DNA from: Loripinus fragilis
Lineage: Eukaryota > Mollusca > Bivalvia > Lucinida > Lucinidae
Reading direction: 5' to 3'
Assembly: GCA_964019695.1 (NCBI GenBank)
Contig: OZ026530.1
Coordinates: 27,788,108 to 27,852,107 of the forward strand
DNA length: 64,000 nucleotides
Positions 1 through 12,480 of the stretch are shown in pieces. The number at the start of each line of letters is the position of its first letter. Position 1 is the first letter of the stretch. The notes beneath the pieces are model-generated. The model was not told the DNA's origin. It did no database searches and saw nothing but the letters and a program-made list of their open reading frames with translations. The translations under genes and the position numbers were made by a program.

Positions 1-49
1 TACCATGGAACAAACAAAAACAAATTCATATATAGACTTCACGAATGCT

Positions 50-255
50 TTGTTTGTTTGATTTGATTCTTTACGTCCCATCAACAATCTTTCAGTTAAA
101 CAGGGACGGGTCTTCTTGGGTTGAACCAGTACTAAGCTAGGATAAATGTGTCTTGCTCAAGGACGACGACACAGTGACGCCGGTGAGGCTCGAACCCGCG
201 GCCCCTCGGTCTCAAGTCAAGCACTCGCACTCTACCACTGAGCCACTGCGCTCCT
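50..255 (-). mobile_element. tRNA-derived SINE, full length
   Basis: On the minus strand the element starts with a tRNA-like head: an A-box-like tggctcagtggtagagtgc and a B-box-like ggttcgagcc. A conserved body follows (ccttgagcaagacac; gtactggttcaaccca; gattgttgatgggacg), then an aatcaaacaaacaaa tail. Related bodies occur at 10785, 27139, 37421 and 59026, so this is a dispersed family and not a tRNA gene. Confidence 0.9.
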
Positions 256-329
256 TCATGAATGAATTAGTTGGTGTATTAAAAAGATAAAGGTAGTAGT
301 AAAGCTAGCATATCATCACCATGGTTACC
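256..329 (-). pseudogene. decayed duplicate of exon B 5' part
   Basis: On the minus strand a ttccag acceptor is followed by ggtaaccatggtgatgat, almost the start of exon B (ggtaaccatggtgaggac). It reads G-N-H-G-D-D and then loses the frame. It lies between a SINE and exon A of the left copy; the same sequence is at 59232-59305. Confidence 0.75.
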
Positions 330-458
330 CTGGAACAAAACAAAAAAGTACATTTATACAAGTTGTAAGTTTAAGTTCACATAGTGCCTCATCCTTTTGC
401 TGCCATAGAGAGAGGGTTGCATTGAGGTCAGAGCTAGATATTGAATGCTAACACTTAC

Positions 459-627
459 CTGAGCGTTAGTTAATCCATACAGCCTCTCTTTCAGAATAGG
501 ATCATTCCCGTTCCACAGGGCTAGAGACAGACAGAGATTACATTGGTCATCTGTTATCCCTAGTAATCCATCTTCTCCCCAGCGGTAGGCTTGGTGTGTT
601 GCTTCATCGTGGCTCATATGTTCCCAG
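459..627 (-). CDS. exon A of a second GH63-like gene copy
   Basis: This 169 nt exon is the same as 59435-59603. It encodes [20 protein letters not shown] and [19 protein letters not shown], a signature of the YMR196W-like GH63 relatives, and ends at CAG before gtaagt. Its next exon on this strand would lie left of base 1, so it implies a second, at least partial, gene copy downstream of the main gene. No other exon of that copy is visible. If the assembly duplicated a haplotype falsely, the copy may not exist. Confidence 0.85.
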
Positions 628-795
628 CTTAAATATATATATTATAAAACAGCTTATAGGGAAAAACGCAATGTTAATATTTTTGCTCCTATTTATTTAT
701 AACCTGGCAAGAAATTTCCTCTGCTCATAAAAATTAAAATGCTGAAAATTAACGATATTTCTTGCTTTAAAACTCTTTAGCTTAAATCCCTTGCA

Positions 796-830
796 CAATT
801 CTAGAATGGTCCTATACCATTCTAGAATTG
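796..830. repeat. perfect 15 bp-arm hairpin
   Basis: The arms caattctagaatggt and accattctagaattg are perfect reverse complements around a 5 nt loop. A related attctaaaatggtac lies 40 bp to the right. The same hairpin recurs in the right duplicate at 59772-59806. No transcript-level role can be read from it. Confidence 0.8.
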
Positions 831-944
831 CCCAACCAAGTAGGAATTGTTACTTTGCGCAGAGCCATTCTAAAATGGTACTGATTCCTACTTTGCACAG
901 AACATATACATGTCAAATACCTATGCTTTTTGACCAAAAATAGT

Positions 945-1388
945 AAGTGAGTATGATCAGGAAATACCACAATCACAAACTGCAGACAAACCCGTGGTAT
1001 CGCTAGGAAGAGCAGTTATCGGAAGGTAGAGCAGTTTTTCAACCCCACAACACTCCACAACACAAAAGTGTTAAACATTTACTTTCCCTGGTAGGTATTT
1101 ATTTTAACCATTTTGAGAGAATGCAACAGACAACAGTTGCTTACGGCTGTTGTCCGTTCTGAGGCGGCTGATTCGTCTAATTGTGGGATTCTGTAATTGT
1201 TCTATGTTTTGTTGTGCGTTATTTTATGTCCACTCTAATTTCGCAATCATCTTGATGGAGAAGAGAGAGCCGGTTGCTTTGCTTAGCTTGTCTTCCTGGT
1301 GTCTTGTGATTGTTGTTCGGCTCTTCCTCGCGGTGCCATGGATTTGTCTGCAGTTTGTGATTGTGGGATTTCCTGATCATACTCACTT
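945..1388. repeat. dispersed repeat with 69 bp inverted arms
   Basis: Bases 945-1013 (aagtgagtatgatcaggaaa...) and 1320-1388 are nearly perfect inverted copies about 306 bp apart. The 1150-1431 frame inside is shared with other copies of the family on either strand (35395-35990, 27600-27850, 29270-29500). It reads as a hydrophobic peptide with no recognised domain, so I treat it as repeat and not as a gene. The segment is duplicated at 59921-60364. Confidence 0.7.
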
Positions 1389-1970
1389 ACCATTTATGTT
1401 AAATACATCAATTCGATTTTGCTTCATGTAGAATGTCTAATACCTAGATATTTTACATTAATTCGTTCCTTCATGAATATTCATGCTAAGCTCCACCCAC
1501 TATGAATAATTATATTAATAGACTTTCATGATTGTACATCGAACAAAGAAATTACTTGTCAGGCCCATTAGTGTATGAAAATTTCTAATCATATTTCCAT
1601 AAGCAAACAGAGTAGACCCTGATCATGAAAGAGCTGCCTAATGCGGGACTGCTCTGTTTGCAAAAGCGTTAAAAGGCGTCTTAATGAGTTAAAGGGTTAA
1701 TTGATGCCTGTCTCTGATGATGGTCTGTTGAAGGGTACCGTACAGTATATGTTAAAAAAGAACCTTAGGCCAAACAAAATACATGTGTTTTGGGTAACCC
1801 AACCATACCTAAATTTATTAACGAAACCTAGATTTTTTTTCAGGTTTTCTGGAAAATGTATAATTTTATGCATTTTGAAAGGCACTTATGTCGAAAATAG
1901 TAGTAAAAAATAACGTGTGCCTAGTCTACCTAAAATTTTTAGACCTGTTACCTGAAAATACTTATCTTTT

Positions 1971-2209
1971 TGAGCCGTGACATGAGATTTCAAACAATGT
2001 GGTATATGCGAGCAGCAAAGCCTCAGACCAGCCTGCGCATATGCGCAGTCTGATCAGAGCCTTTGCTAGTCGCTTGCATATTCTATGAGTGTTAAGCTAC
2101 AAACTGAGCACCATTTTGAGTTTCTAAGCTTAAAACGATTCTGCACAGGCTCGTCTGAGTCAACACTTGTCAAAATGCCACATCGTTGGAAATCACGTGT
2201 CACGGCTCA
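1971..2209. mobile_element. MITE family 1 (tgagccgtgacatg termini)
   Basis: The element has inverted termini: tgagccgtgacatgagatttc on the left and gaaatcacgtgtcacggctca on the right. It contains the internal block gaccagcctgcgcatatgcgcagtctgatc, quoted here only by its first bases gaccagcctgcgc. Other copies are at 33424-33640 (reverse), 46584-46822 and 60947-61185. It has no coding capacity. Confidence 0.85.
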
Positions 2210-2894
2210 TTTTTATTTGGCCTTACCAGTTTCCATCTTGTGATTGATCTTCTCTCACTGTGCCCCATTGTCTCTCGGATAAATATGGCCCCCATTTCCT
2301 CCAGACTTTCCCCTCCTTAAGACGTTTCTCCTCCATGATCGACTAGCACCTGTAATATTTAAGGTGCATCTCTGGTAAATACGGGTAAGAGTTCAAAATT
2401 GCCTCGTCTCTCGGATAAATATGCCCCCAATTTCCTCCATACTTCCCCTCCTTAACACGCTTCTCCTCCATAATCAGCTAGCATCTGCAATGTTTAATGT
2501 AGTCTAAGTCTTCTCTGGTGTTTTAGTGGGGTTTCTTCAATTTGATATTTGCTACAGCGCCAAACATCAAAGGAGAAAAGCCACTAAAACATCAGAGAAG
2601 ATTGCGGTAATGTTTAAAGGACATCTATGGTAAAGGTTCTAAAATTTTGAACACTTTTATTTTTCAGTTCTCAAATAAAACGTTGGTTTTCAGGGTCGGA
2701 ATTCACAAAATGCCTGCCAGAACAGCAAACAGCGATCTGGATCTGCGCGGTTTGTCTACAATCTATGCTGTTGTAGCAGCCGACTAGTGTTGGAAATGGT
2801 GCATTCCCCTAATCCTGGGATTTAGAAAATCAAAAATTTTCAAATTTCAATGGTCACAAGTTTAAAGCTTAAACTGTTAATAAAATCAGAGAAT

Positions 2895-3240
2895 CTATTA
2901 TAATTTGCTATTCTAATGCACTTGTTTTTGTAACGCGACGTCTGATTGGATAGCGTCATAAAGTTGCGACAGTATATCCTGCGATATACTGTCGCAAACC
3001 CGATGTCATTACGTAACGTCGCTTTTCATTGGTTGACAAGTGAATATATGCAGCTGGCAAATGGTTTTATGCAGCTGGCAGCCGCTGCACGTATAGGCAC
3101 AACAAAGTACATTTCACTCTCTTTTTGAAGGGAAAATGTTAATAGTGCATTAGAATGGGGATAACCATATTCAAATTTTTCATTTGGGGAGGTATATCGT
3201 CAGATATACGTTCGGAAATCACGTTTTACGGCTCCGCTTA
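2895..3240. mobile_element. dispersed element with a 15 bp-arm hairpin
   Basis: Homologous in opposite orientation to 25690-26090. Shared landmarks are gacgtctgattggat, a perfect hairpin at 2964-2997 (arm ttgcgacagtatatc, loop ctgc), cagctggcaaatgg, ggggataaccatattcaaa and ggaggtatatcgtc. A 60-codon frame at 2946-3128 is largely preserved in the other copy, but no protein family is recognisable and it is probably a by-product of repeat homology. Confidence 0.75.
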
Positions 3241-5699
3241 CGCGTCGCGGTAAAACTAAAGGAGAGAAACAAATCTACATCCTTTCAGTCTTCAAAATTT
3301 AGAAAACATATCTGCTAAAACATGTTTGAATGGATCAATCCAAACTCGTATGGCCGGTAAATTATCACTGGTTGAGATATATAGCCCTGCTGGAAGTCTG
3401 TCTGTTTCCGTTGCCAACGGAACCAAACTCAAATGTCAAACTATGAATAAACATTAAAAATGAGGTCAAATTAGCGTTCAGGTAGAATATTGACAACTTT
3501 CTGATTCTGATAATGTTAGTTTTTGTTTGTTTCATTGCCCCCATTGAGAGTCCTTAAAGACATAGAAATTTGAGCAATTTGAGCAAAAATACTGGTACCA
3601 CTCATTATGACTCTCTCCAGGGGTCATACTGGACACATCAAAAGGACAGTCATAATGAGGTGATTATGACTTCCCTACAGGGGCAATAAAGTGGTCCCAT
3701 TAAGGGATTAGGTAATTTATGATAAAATATTGATCTTTATCTTAGTGAACGAAATTGTGTTGTATACAGGTAATTCCCCACTTGAGCCCCCTTTAATTTT
3801 GTGAGAATTGAAACTGTCCCTTGTCAGTTAATCCTTTAATGATCTCTTTTGGACAGTAATATATGCCTTTAAGTTGTCGTTTCAACTTATTTTAAAGTCA
3901 AAATTATGGTTTCATGTATTCTGTAAATCACATTGACACCTTTTAGTGCTACTGATATGGATTTGGGGGCCTTTTTAGTCGTCTGGAGATAGACTAGGGG
4001 CCATTTCTTAACAAGGGGTTATGGCCCTCTGTTAGTTGCCTCAAATGATTCAGGGGACCTCAGGGGAGGTAATAAAATAAACTTTTTAAAAAGGGCCATT
4101 TTATGTCTATGGTGATGGACGTCCAATTTGGAAATGGTCCGTAGTAAATTGTCAGTCTGATATTAACGGGCCAATTCGGAGCTAAACTGGCCCGTTTTTC
4201 GGACACTTGGCCCTTATTAATGGCTCTTTATAAACTGGCCCGATATTCAATATTGGGCGTACGTCCAGACGCTGTTTTCTGTCCAGGCCTTAGTTTTTGA
4301 CTTGGCACAACTTACCTGCCAGAAAAGGTTTGACTGCAGAAATGCAATCATGGGGTCTTCTGCAATACTCCTAGGTATGTCGTACAGTCAAATTGTGGTA
4401 GCAGTTTTGGTGTAGGACGTAATATTTGAACGTACCCTACGCTAAATGAGGCTTAGGTAAATTGAGAGGAAAACACGCCTCACGTTCAACCATTGCTTCC
4501 TATTTCAGCATATGTCCCTTTAAATTTATGCATTACATGTATGCAATGGCACAAGACAGTAAAGCAATATAAAAATTGGTAAATATGGTATATTATACGT
4601 GGAAATGTTCAACGGAAGGGGTGATTTACCCCACCCCCTGAATATAATGTATCCAAATTCAAAAAGAAATGAAATCTTCCCAATTTCTTAATTTATCAAG
4701 TAAAATAGCATTTTATAATCATATTTAAACATTATTCATATAGTATGTTTGTCATGTTTTACATTTGTTACAAATCAAAGAAAGAACATACCACCTGAAA
4801 TGACAATTCAGGAATGCGTGTATTACACAATTTTGAGTGTACATTCTCTGCTGCAATATATTGTATCTGTGACTTATGCTAAATTCTTATATATGGACAT
4901 GACAATAGCCTTAAAATCATTAAATTAAACGCAGCAAACAACCAGTATGCGCTTAACCATTATACAACACGATAGCAAGTTATATACGTTACTTACTTTC
5001 AAATGTATTACTGTTTAATGCAGTCATATTATTAGATTATGGGCTACCTCAACCAAATGAGGTTTGTAGACTGTAAATTTCTAAAACCAAATTATATTAG
5101 CCACATAATGAAATGTGTTAGCTTTTCAGCGGATAAGGCGTTACCCTGGAATAGCCAAATTTGTTACGTTACCCTAAAATAATAGGAATTCCTATAGTGT
5201 TAATATCCAGTTATTTCTTATTCTTATGTATCAATATTAACTTTATTTGAAAGAAATTACTAGCTCTATGATTTTAAACCAAGTTCGACACATGCTATTA
5301 CAGTTATATATGTTACTTTCTGCTAAATACAATATTTAATGAAATGATAGCACTAAATCACCAATTGTGTAAGCCACCAAAATACATGCAATTATAGCTG
5401 TCTACAATAACTATATTGATAGCTATGATTTAGGGAAAAAACTTACACTTAATTCCTAATATTACCTTTTTTATTTACAATATTAGTTGAAATCGAGAAA
5501 TGAAACATTAAGCAAACGTCAATCCTTGCAATAGCAAAAAACTGTTTTAATCGTAACGGTTTCTGTCCAACATATGGCAAACGCCATGCCTATTCATATG
5601 GTTAAAACCGCTCTATATCCAATCATTATCCAGTTCGATGAAGAAACAATACAACTGATGTGAGTAACATATACAACAAAACAATTCACCCATATTAGA

Positions 5700-5920
5700 C
5701 TAGCGTTCTTTTTGTGGACATAGACAAATAGTACAGGCCAAGATCAGTCGCCACAGACTGCAAAGTCTGATCAGGTTCTCTACTGTTTGCTTACAGGGTG
5801 TTCTATTAAAATTTGAATAAGAATAAAAAAAAACAACACCCAACAACACTGAGGTCGAAAATGGACTGGTCCATTTGATAAAAGTGGGAAATTTCATTCA
5901 ACTTTAAAGGGTCAAGGAGA
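5700..5920. mobile_element. small dispersed element, probable MITE
   Basis: It contains gtctgatcaggttctctactgtttgcttacagggtgttctat-type sequence, also seen around 11660-11780 and 21900-21995 (attctgtaaggaaacagtgg; ccctgatcag). Ends could not be fixed. Two short overlapping frames on the minus strand are shadows of the repeat. Confidence 0.4.
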
Positions 5921-8039
5921 TGGTGACATTTATCATACGCTTTGTTTGGTTCTGCAATGTTATAGAGCACTGAAACTGAATATTTTTCCAAGGTGCTTTA
6001 TGGCCATACATTTTAGAGGCCATAGCTTATCACATAGAACAACTCTCTTGCATTGTAAAGATTATATTGTAGCTGTTGCAAAATGTATGGGCTCAAATAA
6101 ATTATTGGAAATTTTGTTTTGCATCATTTCTATCAATTAGGCTTACGTTTGTAGTCTAAACGTGGAATTTGTTCATATAAAGTCATTAATACAAGAGGTG
6201 TTTCATGTTTATTTGAACAAATTTGAAAATGCCGTTACTCATTTATTTCTCGTTATATTGGGTAATAATTTATTTCTGTGGGTTAGTCTAATCTCCAGAA
6301 ATACGCAGTCATCAAAAACTAGTTCTTAATTTTTATTTTCTGGTTTGAAACAGTCTCTGAAGATGAGTAGTCAAATTTTAAGCGTTTAAAAATGCTGTCT
6401 GAAACGAAATGTACTAAATCTTTCTAGAAGAATTTCTCAAAAAGGTATGAAGTTTTTCTCTTGGAACCTTTTATATATTGTACATAGATAATTAAAGTAT
6501 GTTCTGTTAGAAAATAAAGCATTCCAGTTGGATATTTACTTTTTGGAAGCGACTTGAACATCAAATTTTAGGGTTTACAGTTTTCATAGCAACACTAAAT
6601 TGTATGCAAAATACTCAAATGCAATATTTGGTGATCAGTTTTATCGGTAATAGATACTTAAAATATCTAAGAAATAGAGTCTGTTGTGAGTTTTGAGAAT
6701 TTGCTTTTCAAACTTCTTCCAGGACACATTTTATACATGAGATACCCATTTGGGCACTTGCATGGAAGAACTTATTAAGCCCAGTTTCCAAGCAAAAGCA
6801 GACACACATAGGCTGTTTCTAATTTTAATAATAGACTGAGTGTGCCTCTAAACTTAAAAGAAAATTTCGCACTTAAATACGTATTTTCGTAGAAGATACA
6901 CCCGTTTTAGCTCTTAAAATCAGTTAAAAGGGGGTGGGGACGTATTTAGGGCCACCGTGTTATGACTATGCTTTAAATTACCATCTTGTCTATTTGGCAA
7001 TACCAGGGACACGTCCGTTTTGCATGAAAAAGCAAAGTTTGTTTGTTTAATTATATGCAACCGCAAAAAGTGAAATTTAAATCTGTTTAAATAAACATGA
7101 AACATGTCTCGTATATTCAGCATGTCAAATGAGGACATAAGTATTGCTGCAAGAATGGCATCCCATTAATCCTTTGTATGTTCCAAATCAAACTAAATTG
7201 ATGATAAATAGTAACATAAATAAATTATCAAATTAGAAAGCACATGAGAATTTAGTTCAGCAATGAAGGCTCATGCGAGCCTGTTAAAATATGTCTTTAG
7301 ACACATCAGAGCATTTGCCGGACAAACGCTATCTCCATTACATCAGCATGGGGGATTAAACGGTGCATTTGCCCATGTGAGGTAGGTACCAAAATCATAT
7401 ATGGTGGTTCAAATCTTCAATTGAGCATATATAGATTACATAAGAGAGGTCAGCAATTGTTTTTTTTTATTTTATGACACTAAAATTCACACTTGTGCTA
7501 CTGTCAAAGATCATATCGAAGATAAGATATTCAAAATCTTGTATATTATATCACATAACATATACAACAATAGAAGCACCGCTTTATCAACCTCTAAGAT
7601 TTATACTTACCTTTAAAAGTAATAGAAGTATGATTTCTTTTGGAAAGAAGCATTGCAAATATGACATGCATAATTATAAACTTTCATGCAACCTTTTTAG
7701 GCATTGCATTGAAGTCTTTCATTGATGGCAAAGACTACTGCACAAAGTGTTTGTAAGAACAATTGACTCTTTGTATGTTTCTATAAATCACTACCCTCAA
7801 CATGTTTTGTGATTTTATATAATTTCCTATTTATGTGTAATGCATTTGTTTTCTGTCTGAAGACGCAAGATATTTTTCTTTAGAAAAAGCTGTGTTATTT
7901 TAATTTTATTTCACTTATTAATTCTTATGTTTATATACATATAGCACTTTGTTATCAAGAATTATATTTACAAGACGACTGTAATAACTTGGCTATGCCA
8001 CATTCTGAATAGTTCTAACTATATTCACCATTCAGGGGT

Positions 8040-8060
8040 GGGGGGGGGGGGGGGGGGGGG
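8040..8060. repeat. poly-G homopolymer run
   Basis: About 21 consecutive G, preceded by an already G-rich stretch. Length is likely polymorphic and hard to sequence accurately. Similar runs are at 11277-11295 and around 21610-21624. Confidence 0.95.
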
Positions 8061-10784
8061 TTAATCATATTCAACAGCTTATAATTCTTAAAGTAATTAT
8101 GATAGAGACAAGATGTTTGCAGTTTTGAAACAGTCAGATAATTATCTTTTCCAAACATGGTATTTAAAACGTATATACCCATTATAGAACTTATTAAATT
8201 AAGCTTTGACCAAAATTAATTGATTTTATAAGGCGTAATTGAAGATATAAGGTAAATGACACTTATAACATACAAGTTGTGCTTCTGGGTGCAAACAATT
8301 TATTTTCATAACTGTTTAGGACCTTATCGAGGTTTTGGCAATAAATAACACCGTATTCACCATCTGGATACAACCTGGATACCGTTTCTTATTCAAATGT
8401 CGCCATTTTGTTTTTTATAGTAAAATGAGGTAGGTGTACAAAACGACTCCTCCTGGAAAACTGCTACCACAATTTGACTGAACGACGTGCCGAGAAATGT
8501 TGTAGAAGGGTAGTTCTAGCTATTTGTGAAGTCAAAGCTTTTCTGGCTGGACAATTGTGCCAAGTCAATTTTCAAAAACCTAGCTCCTTGACTAACCGAT
8601 CCTTGAAGTGTATTAAACATTTAAAATGTCATGTCGAAACATCAATATTTAACTAAAGTCGTCCTAAATTTCAGGAGGCAAATTTAATTTTGGACATTAG
8701 AGACTCTAATTAATTGTATTGATATCCCTTTCCAATGTAGTTGACAAGTAGATCTATCGGTGTAGGCTAAAGAATAGTCTGAATGGTACTGTATAAGGGG
8801 TCTCTTTCATTCAGCACTTAAGTTACTTGTTTGATTCTTGAGTACTGTCTATCCTATTTCTTATTTCTATCAGACCCACAAGCGAGAAGCTGTTTTCGCG
8901 TTTTAATAAATCTCTGAGGACCGGATCATGCGGATAGCGGATAGTACACGGATAAACGAGTAAACTGTTGAAAATAGGCCTCATTTCAACTAATGTCCTA
9001 ATATCAAAGTGAATCGATGCTTTAGAATTACACATTCCCAGTGGCATTGATAATTTGGCTACGATTTTAAGTAATGTAAAAATGTAAACAAAACTTTGTA
9101 GGTACCATTTTTCAACACGGCGAACGGTCCGAAAAACTAAGAACCTGCCTATATTAGTATATATACTCTAAGATCTGTAACTGTCTCCTTAATAAATATA
9201 GCTACAACTGCAGTCAGAGAACACTGGAATCGGCCTAAATATGAAAACAGTCTAAAAAGAAATGAATGGAAAAGGAATGAAATTTCATACCTATTTTTTC
9301 TAAATGAAAAGGTATTCTCGCACAAGGACGAGAAAACTCTAAATACTTTTCGAAAAGAATCGGATCAAACCTTAAAACCCCTATTATAAGCGCGTGTTGA
9401 CCATTTTGTTAACCATTTGGCATTAGCGCTTGTAGTGGCGCGACAAAAAAAGTGCGAACAGTAAAACTTTTTAAGCGTCCTCGACGAAATATAGTACATG
9501 TAAGTTTGAAGGTGTCAAAAAAGCTTAACTAATGATTCCTTTCTTGTTAGTTTGTGTGTAATCTTAACTAAGATTACATATGCATTGAAAGAGCAGCCGC
9601 CCGAAGCAATATACAATGTACCTCTACATAAGTCCGAGTTTTCTCCCTTTCTTTAGTTTTCCTAGGTTATAGTATACTAATGTGTTTCCGTCGTTCTCAC
9701 TGCCCTTCAGCAAGTGATTTGTTATCGTGCCGGTTAGGAGTCTTTGTAAAAAATAAAATCCATTTCCCGGTTGATAAAATTAATCACATGAATAATAAGA
9801 TCTCAAAATTGGATACTGAACCTACAAAATATGAAAACAAACACGGACATTATATTACATATAGTTCAAAGATAATAGGATTATACTATTTTTCACAGAA
9901 AGGGTAAATCACAGTGTATATTATACTGCAGTAAATGATATATACCTGTATAAAGTACCCATTACATATGGATTAGCTTATATTTTTTGTTTACAACGAT
10001 TCTCATATATCTTTGAATCGACAGTATTTTAGGGTCCGTGTCGGCAGTAAAATGTAAAAACATAGCATATTATCACTTTATCGATGACTAATTCTAATTT
10101 CACCAACAAACGTTTTGTTTGTGGGTACTCTGCAACTATTTCTGTCCAATCTAATGGAGACTTCATTTTTTTCGAGCAGACTTTCGTTGAAGAAAAATAA
10201 CAAACCAAAACAAGGCCAATGATCGTAATATAAGGTCATTAATTGTCAGTCTTTGAACCAGTTTCGTATTTTCCCATATTTTGAGTGTGCGGACAGCAGT
10301 AACTTTGACTGCCGTAGATTGCAATAGCGTCCCTTGGCAAAGAAAGTAGTATTGTTTATCGAACTGTGACCTTAATCCCAACTTAAGAGTTGTAAGCGTA
10401 CACGTTATTTATTTCGGCTAAACTAAATATGTTATAAACCTTATCAAATTTCAATACACAGTTGTCAGTATATTTTGATAAAAATGGGTCATTTGTAAAC
10501 AATTTTACATTCCCGAGTGACGTCTTAAAGTTAGAGAGGGACTTGGAGAGGAACACCTTAAGTTAAGTAAGTGCACTTTTCATTCTCTCAATCTGCGAAC
10601 ATATGATACTGTTTTATATGCTGTTTATGTGTCTGTACGAGTGGCGGATCTAGTAGCTATGAGTAATGTACTGTCTTCCTGTCACTTCCTCTTTCCACAA
10701 ATACTTTGGCGGGTCATAGCCTCGCCCGTTTTACTGCGTTGTGTCCTTGAGCAAGACAAGCATGCATATGTGAACGGCCATATT

Positions 10785-10944
10785 AGATTCGAGCCTCACC
10801 GGCGTCACTGTGTTGTGTCCTTGAGCAAGAACATTAATCCTAGCTTAGTACTGGTTCAACCCAGGAAGACCCGTCCCTACATAACTGAAAGATTGTTGAT
10901 GGGACGTAAAGAATCAAATCAAACAAACAAAACAAAAAACAAAT
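10785..10944 (+). mobile_element. tRNA-derived SINE, 5' truncated
   Basis: It begins within the B-box (ttcgagcctcaccggcgtc), continues through the family body (ccttgagcaag; gtactggttcaaccc; gattgttgatgggacg) and ends in an aatcaaacaaacaaaac tail. The tRNA-like A-box half is missing. A 122-codon frame at 10629-10997 overlaps it and is not a gene. Confidence 0.85.
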
Positions 10945-11276
10945 ACTTTGGGCCTCAGTTTAGGCCAGAAGAGCAATTTAGCAAGCCTCCTTCCTAGTCC
11001 TCTCTGAACTTTTGCTTTCTTATATTTTTTCTCATTTGAATATGTTATTTTGTATGTTTAAAACGTCTACGGATGTCAGAGAAATTGCCCTAGAACATCG
11101 TGAGCGATAAGCATTTTATAAAAAATCACGATGGTCATTCAGGTTGGTCATTCACATATTGAAATATTATTTTGATAGAATTCCTTCTGGTATAGAATTA
11201 AAATAGTTTGCATGGCTTTATCATATGTCGCGATAAAGTCATGTATTAAAATCTAGTAAAATTAGTGATGGCGCCA

Positions 11277-11295
11277 GGGGGGGGGGGGGGGGGGG
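11277..11295. repeat. poly-G run
   Basis: About 19 G followed by a G-rich stretch, with a poly-C run about 60 bp downstream (around 11357-11369). The two could pair, but no function is evident. Confidence 0.9.
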
Positions 11296-11895
11296 TGGAG
11301 GGGGGTACTCTCTTGTTTTCTTCACACGTAGGTTTGGACCAAGCATCTACTGTTTACCCCCCCCCCCCCTCAAGTCTGGAATATCAGGCATACCCCAAAA
11401 AGTGTTTGAAATTTTAGCAACCCCATATCCCCATTCTATACATTGACCTTAAGAAAATACCCTAAAATGCATAGAAATAACCCCTAGAACCAGTCAAATT
11501 TGTGATGGCCCCCAAAAAGATATCAACAAAATCTTCATACCCAAGATCCTACCATTCATGCTCCTGTATCATTGAATTTATCAAACTTGCTGCGAAAAAG
11601 CGATCGAATGCACGCCAAGCTTCGCGTGTATCGCTTATTCCCAACCTTTTGCCTAGCGTCCTTTTAATGGGACATGGGCAAACAGTGCAGACCTAGATCA
11701 AACACCATGGTCTTTGCGTTTTGCTTGCAGAATGTTCTATCAAATGAAAAATGCCACCCAGCGCCCCTAAAATTGGAAATGGGCTCGTCCTACTGATAAG
11801 GGTAGGCAAGTCCATTAAGCTAAAAAAAACACTTTGGGATTTGTGTGTTTATTATATGACGGGAACTCCCGAAGGCTCAACCGAAAGTGGTTTTA

Positions 11896-11972
11896 TGGAG
11901 AAGCCGGGAATCGAACCTGCGACCCCTGGTTTACAAGGCATAGCGTTTATCCACTACACCACGGGGGCTTCA
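11896..11972 (-). repeat. tRNA-like sequence (Thr-like), probably a SINE head
   Basis: On the minus strand the sequence has a D-arm-like gtggtgtagtggataaacgc, an anticodon loop cttgtaa (TGT, Thr), and a T-arm ggttcgattcccgg. The acceptor stem does not close well, so it is more likely a tRNA pseudogene or SINE head than a working tRNA gene. Confidence 0.5.
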
Positions 11973-12239
11973 TTTATTAAGCTTAAATGGGTTAATGAGT
12001 TAATGAGTTCAAAATCCTCTATGTATGTTTCGATGTCACGTTAGTACTACATTGTACCTAATCAACCTTCAAATAAGAATGGTTCCTTAGCTGCCATGAA
12101 CATGTAACAACAGTTTTTTCGAGAAATTGACTCGTTCTCATGTCTGTACAAGATAAAAATTTTAATATAAGTTTCAATACTCTGTGATCCCTATGGCGTT
12201 CAGAATGGTACAAATCCATGAATTGTTTGAATGCATTTA

Positions 12240-12480
12240 ATAAAAGTAAGAAAGAGGGCAAAGATCAGGAATGGAATCGATACAATCAAGCACCACACCT
12301 GACCCAGGATACCAAACGAGAGCCAAGAGGCCCTTTCCCAACAGGTGACCACAAGGCATCAAAAAACGGACGTGCATGAAAGCATAAAAACATGACAGAA
12401 ATAACACAAATGATCCACAGAAGAAGCACCGCCTTGGAGCGGTCAGTAAAACTATTTTACTGGAGGGCTTAAACTGGTTC
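12240..12480. repeat. dispersed repeat, also at 38522-38840
   Basis: Shared blocks with 38522-38840 include caaagatcaggaatgga, accacacctgacccaggata, acgagagccaagagg and caggtgaccacaaggca. No coding capacity is supported; the open frames on the minus strand here reflect a biased composition. Confidence 0.7.

Larger units (their letters stand above)
1..2874. repeat. left copy of a 2,874 bp duplicated segment
   Basis: This stretch reappears at 58977-61850 with a constant offset of 58,976. I found no difference in the stretches I compared, and the four longest open frames are identical in both. The match stops abruptly after the shared string agcttaaac at 2874/61850. The left limit is unknown because the copy begins at base 1 of the window. 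It carries a SINE, a decayed exon-B copy, exon A of the GH63-like gene, a hairpin, a dispersed repeat and one MITE. It may be a recent segmental duplication or an assembly duplication. Confidence 0.95.
3241..10784. other. intergenic DNA, no recognised gene
   Basis: I find no exon with a recognisable family motif on either strand. The longest frames are under 90 codons in AT-rich sequence and are compatible with chance. The stretch holds a MITE fragment at 5700-5920, a G-run at 8040-8060 and a short inverted pair at about 4379-4411 and 8451-8485 (core cagtcaaattgtggtagcag). The rest is unassigned. Confidence 0.6.

Noticed and set aside
50..255. tRNA gene on the minus strand
   Set aside because: A- and B-box words are present, but the sequence continues into a shared SINE body and tail and occurs in several copies.
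1150..1431. 93-residue hydrophobic protein
   Set aside because: The frame lies in a dispersed repeat and related frames at 27621 and 35390 differ by indels; no family is recognised.
10629..10997. 122-residue protein
   Set aside because: Half of it is a SINE body and tail in one frame; the rest has no domain.
11896..11972. Functional tRNA-Thr
   Set aside because: Anticodon and T-arm look right, but the acceptor stem does not pair.
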